Origin: Paenibacillus spongiae
Lineage (GTDB): Bacteria > Bacillota > Bacilli > Paenibacillales > Paenibacillaceae
Length of the DNA stretch: 64,000 bases
Direction: 5' to 3'
Assembly (NCBI RefSeq): GCF_024734895.1
Contig: NZ_CP091430.1
Span: 5,908,501-5,972,500, forward strand
A model generated the notes under the pieces. The model saw nothing but the letters and a program-made list of their open reading frames with translations, searched no databases and was not told where the DNA came from. Positions 61,301 through 64,000 of this stretch are shown here, in pieces (positions within the stretch are counted from its first letter, which is position 1; each line of letters starts with the position of its first letter). The translations under genes and the position numbers were made by a program.

Positions 61301-63216
61301 AGCGTCAAGGCAGCCGGCATCGACCGGAGCACTTTCGCTGTCCAGTCGACGCGTACCGCTCCGCCCAGCAGGCTTCCGTCGGTCACGACCGCTTCAATCG
61401 TATGAATTCCCGCAGCTGCCGGCCGGTATGTAAACGAGCTCCCGCTGCCCGAAGAGACGCCGTCTACGAACCATTCCGTCGATATGGGATCGTTATCCGG
61501 ATCCGCGGCCGATACGCTAAACGTCTCCGCCTTCCCGATGTACTGCTCCACTTGGCGATTGGCCGGTGATTGAGCCGTAATGACAGGCGCACGGTTTACA
61601 TCTGCGATCGTCGCTTTCGCATAGTCAACCGCTTGCTTGCCGGCTGCATCGGTTACCTTCAATCCGATATAACCTTGGAAGGACGTCATGAACGTATGTG
61701 AGACCGCTGCGCCTTGAGCATCCCCGAATACGCCGTCGCCGTTCAAATCCCATTCGTATGCCGTTATGCCGGCGGTGCTGGTCGAAGCGGCACCGTTCAG
61801 CGCAACCGCGGTTCCTTCATTCGCGGTATAGGGCCCTCCTGCTTTCGCGACCGGATCATCATTGCGAACCGTCGGATCGTTGAGCAGTTGGTTAATGACA
61901 TCGACAATGTGAGAGCCGAACGTCACCAAAGTCGCACCAAGCACGTTATTATCACTCACAATACCCGAACCTTCAGCCAGCATCTCCTGCTTCGTGAAGG
62001 CGAAATCCCCGGCGATGAATTGTGACTTGAATTGGTCGATCTCGGCATCGCTCATGTTCAAATTGCGCAAGTATTGGATTTCATCAGCCGTAAACCCGGA
62101 GGCGGCTACTCGCGTACGCAGCTGCTCCAGCCCTGCGGCTTTGTCGTTCAACGGTTCTCCGTCCGCAGATAGTGCCTGATTAAACTGCGAGACGCGCTGG
62201 CTCGTGCGCTGCAATTGATTGAGCAGCAGATCGATGTTGTCATTCAATGCCATCGCGTGGGTCAACGCCCAATTCGTGTCGCCGGCCGCCTGCGCGCCTT
62301 GATAACGTTCAAGCAGCGTCCACAGCTGGCGGGTGATGGCTTGCTCGTTCGCAGCTTCGTTTGCTAGTGATTGCATGGCTAGATCGAGAGGATGATTGCT
62401 TTGAAAATCAAGAATCGGCCTTTCGCCGAGGGGAGTGACATGCTTGAAGTCCGGATCCGGAGGATCATCGGCAATACCTTGGTAATGCTTCGCCTGGTTG
62501 GCTAGTTGAAGCGTCGCCATTGTGCGGGGGTCTTGGAGGCCGCTTCTCATGAGGAAATCGACGAACTTTTCATTCGGATTCCTGCCGGCATCGGCGGCTT
62601 TCTGGAGGGCAAACAGCTTTTCCGCGTACTTCTTATACTTTTCCCAACGCTTTGCTTCTTTCTCTGCGGCTTCCTTCAGCTCCGTGAGGTCAAGCGGCGG
62701 AACGACGCCCGTCGTATATTCCACCTTGAAGGCCGGGTCGATAACGCCGTCGATCAGGTAGTTGAACTTGCCGTCCTGGCATTCATCGAATACAATCGCA
62801 TACTCTCCAGGGGGGATTTTACCATCGGGCCCTGTATACCCGATCGTCTCCGAGATGAAGATCCCGCTGGACAATGCCATGACGGCGTTGGGGCCGCCGC
62901 CTCCGACATCTTCAAGCTCCTTGCCGTCGGACAGTATCGAAAGACTTCCGCTCTCTACGATGTAGAGGTCGGTCCAAGAATTGATGCCATCTGCAATGCC
63001 TTCGGGGCAATGAGGGATGATCTGCATCTTGCCGGTATGAATCGTAATATTGGCATTTGCTCCGAACGTCTTGTAGGCATCGCCTTGATCCGTCCACGAG
63101 ATCCATTGGCCGAGCCCGCTCGCGCCCGCAGCGGGAAGACTTGCCCCGAGCAGCAGCACCGTACAGAGGATGGTTGCTAGAAACTTGCGTAAGATGATAA
63201 CCACTCCAATCTTCAA
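58330..63216 (-). CDS. giant secreted multidomain protein (PKD/Ig/LamG/OmpL47-like)
   Basis: About 1,628 residues. Signal peptide to about SLPAAGASG; a unique N-terminal domain (33-190) with two Cys; a helical region (about 190-440); then a PKD domain with YEWDLNGDGVFGD, an Ig-like module, a Big_1-like domain (LSPQSKTVRVGAVHTLTAAV), an OmpL47-like repeat (KTEYRIDGGEWQTY), an F5/8-like domain (NVALLEERAKVEAVSSNYDSG), three more PKD-type modules (WEFGDNSP, WLFGDSS, WDFGDGTT), LamG (FDGRSGVTVEDSDSLDLS) and two more OmpL47-like repeats. Carbohydrate or surface binding is likely; no catalytic domain is seen. The start is uncertain: TTG 63216 or GTG 63204, neither with a strong ribosome site. Confidence 0.85.
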   Translation of the reverse strand: MKIGVVIILRKFLATILCTVLLLGASLPAAGASGLGQWISWTDQGDAYKTFGANANITIHTGKMQIIPHCPEGIADGINSWTDLYIVESGSLSILSDGKELEDVGGGGPNAVMALSSGIFISETIGYTGPDGKIPPGEYAIVFDECQDGKFNYLIDGVIDPAFKVEYTTGVVPPLDLTELKEAAEKEAKRWEKYKKYAEKLFALQKAADAGRNPNEKFVDFLMRSGLQDPRTMATLQLANQAKHYQGIADDPPDPDFKHVTPLGERPILDFQSNHPLDLAMQSLANEAANEQAITRQLWTLLERYQGAQAAGDTNWALTHAMALNDNIDLLLNQLQRTSQRVSQFNQALSADGEPLNDKAAGLEQLRTRVAASGFTADEIQYLRNLNMSDAEIDQFKSQFIAGDFAFTKQEMLAEGSGIVSDNNVLGATLVTFGSHIVDVINQLLNDPTVRNDDPVAKAGGPYTANEGTAVALNGAASTSTAGITAYEWDLNGDGVFGDAQGAAVSHTFMTSFQGYIGLKVTDAAGKQAVDYAKATIADVNRAPVITAQSPANRQVEQYIGKAETFSVSAADPDNDPISTEWFVDGVSSGSGSSFTYRPAAAGIHTIEAVVTDGSLLGGAVRVDWTAKVLRSMPAALTLSPQSKTVRVGAVHTLTAAVLDDQGLGVAGVPVTMTISGANPASYTAATDNNGVAAFSYTGTKTGDDQAIARAAGLTSPAAGVRWTTADETPPVTTAALTPAVPDGVNGNYKSPVSITFTAEDDSGIEKTEYRIDGGEWQTYQSAPIVVSVEGAHTVEYRSIDLIGNVEATKQVSFTIAQPKQPQALFYPAGPGKNVALLEERAKVEAVSSNYDSGHSAENMLKFTYHNPWATRVKDNQWVKISLADGNPYLIDRIQIRPRPSFADQRVKDFEVAVSTTTLDDAAFTTVIKSATANNGDLQEFKLPKPVWAKYILYRPLTNHGNSSVTSTQQFKVKTGLIGGQTVTFQNLSTDEDNDIVSWKWEFGDNSPISAEKEPTHTFPGPGTYPVKLTVTDSQGHTSSYTLEQTVEPADFEFMPQNPKEGETVTFVNTTAGSDDGFITSSKWLFGDSSTTTGMPVTHSYNDNKTYPVTLETVTKDGNVHRVTKDITTTNVPPAVRVGDGATLLGGQNYRTGIQISDPGGADKHTCHWDFGDGTTSSLCTFDHAYPVMEKDAPDKQYEAVVTVRDDDGGEAKASMTFITRAEQTPRQIAFYTFDDTFDDFSGNGNHGKPAVGNPTFAEGIVGKAAKFDGRSGVTVEDSDSLDLSTNFSFSMWLYKEDAGSGGYAPILTKGNTSDYGPYSFLHDPSGKSPGVRLVSGDRPGYTHLFPDTPVGFKEWYLSTVTWDGKIIKYYINGELRATREWAGVFKNTTEKVTIGFDPPGATEYFRGLMDDFRIFNYPLTEKEIDELYDRKNPDVVPPVTTAVSTSASGPDPVSGWHRSDITITLTATDDSSGVKLTEYRMNGSEWKAYTAPVVLPQDGVYTFEYRSTDQAGNVENPQSMELKLDKSAPITRYHFDPIMAVNKAGRPYISGFTVTLRAEEPVSGSGIRGTLYRINGGAWMPYTGSFTAMAGTTHIVEYYSTDQAGNPEVVMNKMDFAKGIFTGAGSF

Positions 63217-63805
63217 TAATTATGAAATATGCAGCAAGAAACGTATCGTATCCCCCCCTAATACAAAATGTATCAGCCATAAATGTAGCAGGCGGTCTGA
63301 CAATAAACAAATCCAAAAAAAGCCGAAAAAATACGCGAAAAAGATGGATGTATCTAGTTAATAAACCTCTTTCTTCTTGTAGATCAGTTTTTCATACGAA
63401 AAGCTACGTCTTCTTCACTCTTTCGTTGAATAGCTTGGGTTCGATGCATGCGGAAGAACGCCAAAGGCTGTCCCTGCAAGCTTTTATAGCTTTTAAGGAC
63501 AGCCTTATTCGACAAAATTTTAGGATAATCTTAATATGGAGTAATGACCCTCGGACCGAAATCCCATCTGTTGCTCCCGTTCATAATCCAATACCCCTTA
63601 TGACTCCTGCTAGCGATATCGAACAGCTGGTCCCAGGAGGGTCTAAACCATATTCGGGTAATAGGTTGCGAAATAACGGGAGAAGATGCCTTGATCTGCT
63701 TTCTGCATATATAAATCAAGCGATTCGCGAATCGGCAACGTCATTCTCACACTCGTACCTCCGAGTGTCGGGTAATTTCGTTCTAAGTCCGCACTAAGTC
63801 TGATT
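63217..63805. other. intergenic DNA with a decayed ORF and a hairpin
   Basis: AT-rich DNA next to the giant gene probably holds its promoter; a GGGGGG run near 63255 is not linked to a start codon. AGGCTGTCC/GGACAGCCT (63465-63505) forms a terminator-like hairpin. On the minus strand, 63770-63531 reads RMTLPIRESLDLYMQKADQG ... YYPNMV then, after a frame change, WFRPSWDQLFDIASRSHKG ... FGPRVITPY, suggesting a broken gene of unknown family. Confidence 0.35.
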
Positions 63806-64000
63806 CTATGATTCTACGGGCTGCCAACCGAATGTCATCTGCTCCAATCCCGAATAAAACCCTAGATTAGTGTAGAGAGATTCCGCAGGATTGCCGATGG
63901 TTACGAACAAGCGAAGCACCTCGTACGATGGATTCAATACCGTCAGCGCATGCGTGATCAGCTTGGTGGCGATTTGCTTGCCCCGGTATTCCGGCAGAAC
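63806..64000 (-). CDS. GNAT acetyltransferase, C-terminal part (cut by window edge)
   Basis: 64 codons run from the right edge to TAG at 63806. The sequence starts VLPEYRGKQIATKLITHAL, the acetyl-CoA-binding motif A of GNAT proteins, and continues LRLFVTIGNPAESLYTNLGF, motif B. The N-terminus lies beyond the window. Substrate unknown. Confidence 0.82.
   Translation of the reverse strand, partial: VLPEYRGKQIATKLITHALTVLNPSYEVLRLFVTIGNPAESLYTNLGFYSGLEQMTFGWQPVES

Overview
The window reads as chromosomal DNA of a spore-forming, aerobic, saccharolytic Bacillales bacterium, most likely Paenibacillus or a close relative. The indicators are a caa3 oxidase operon whose subunit II carries cytochrome c, a YhcN/YlaJ-type spore lipoprotein, a T-box on thrS, many Lpl-type sugar ABC systems, CcpA (cre) sites, AGGAGG ribosome binding sites and moderate GC. 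No rRNA, tRNA, prophage or CRISPR array was seen.

Layout. 0-5 kb: ctaCDEF and ctaG, transcribed leftwards. 5-15 kb: a spore lipoprotein; folD-fchA under a clearly readable ZTP (pfl) riboswitch; a pirin gene with a MarR-like palindrome; a LysR regulator divergent from aroA; a YhgE/Pip membrane protein; an alpha/beta hydrolase. 15-27 kb: a leftward operon (solute-binding lipoprotein, two permeases, PhyH-type dioxygenase, enolase-superfamily dehydratase, SMP-30 lactonase, SDR dehydrogenase) with a divergent GntR/LacI-type regulator, plus a GH4 glycosidase and an AraC regulator. Together these look like import and oxidative breakdown of a uronate-containing saccharide. 27-36 kb: NDH-2-like dehydrogenase with a DUF1641 protein, an Idh/isomerase pair, thrS with its T-box, and an ECF sigma factor fused to a degenerate metallopeptidase-like domain. 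36-38 kb: a GNAT and a NUDIX gene, then two unrelated tandem repeat arrays (35 bp x9 and 52 bp x8).

38-52 kb: a DgaE/DgaF/KdgK/deacetylase operon with its own GntR regulator, then a mannose-glycan locus (membrane AraC sensor, GH130 phosphorylase, ABC importer, cre site, GH125 alpha-mannosidase). 52-55.3 kb: a scrap zone of broken genes (frameshifted radC, an amber-interrupted ORF, a P-type ATPase fragment, the tail of a VOC/PhnB gene) with one intact secreted beta-propeller-like gene. 55-63 kb: a secreted modular GH5-type mannanase with a perfect cre site, then a 1.6k-residue secreted PKD/LamG/Ig-type protein followed by a short ORF whose N-terminus resembles paeninodin-type lasso-peptide leaders. 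The right edge cuts a GNAT gene.

The most unusual items are: the ECF-sigma/pseudopeptidase fusion; a 118-bp structured repeat present twice in opposite orientations, each copy directly downstream of a gene on the same strand and with a compensatory base-pair change; the orphan RiPP-precursor-like ORF; and the paired minisatellites. All functions are inferred from reading the sequence; no database search was run.
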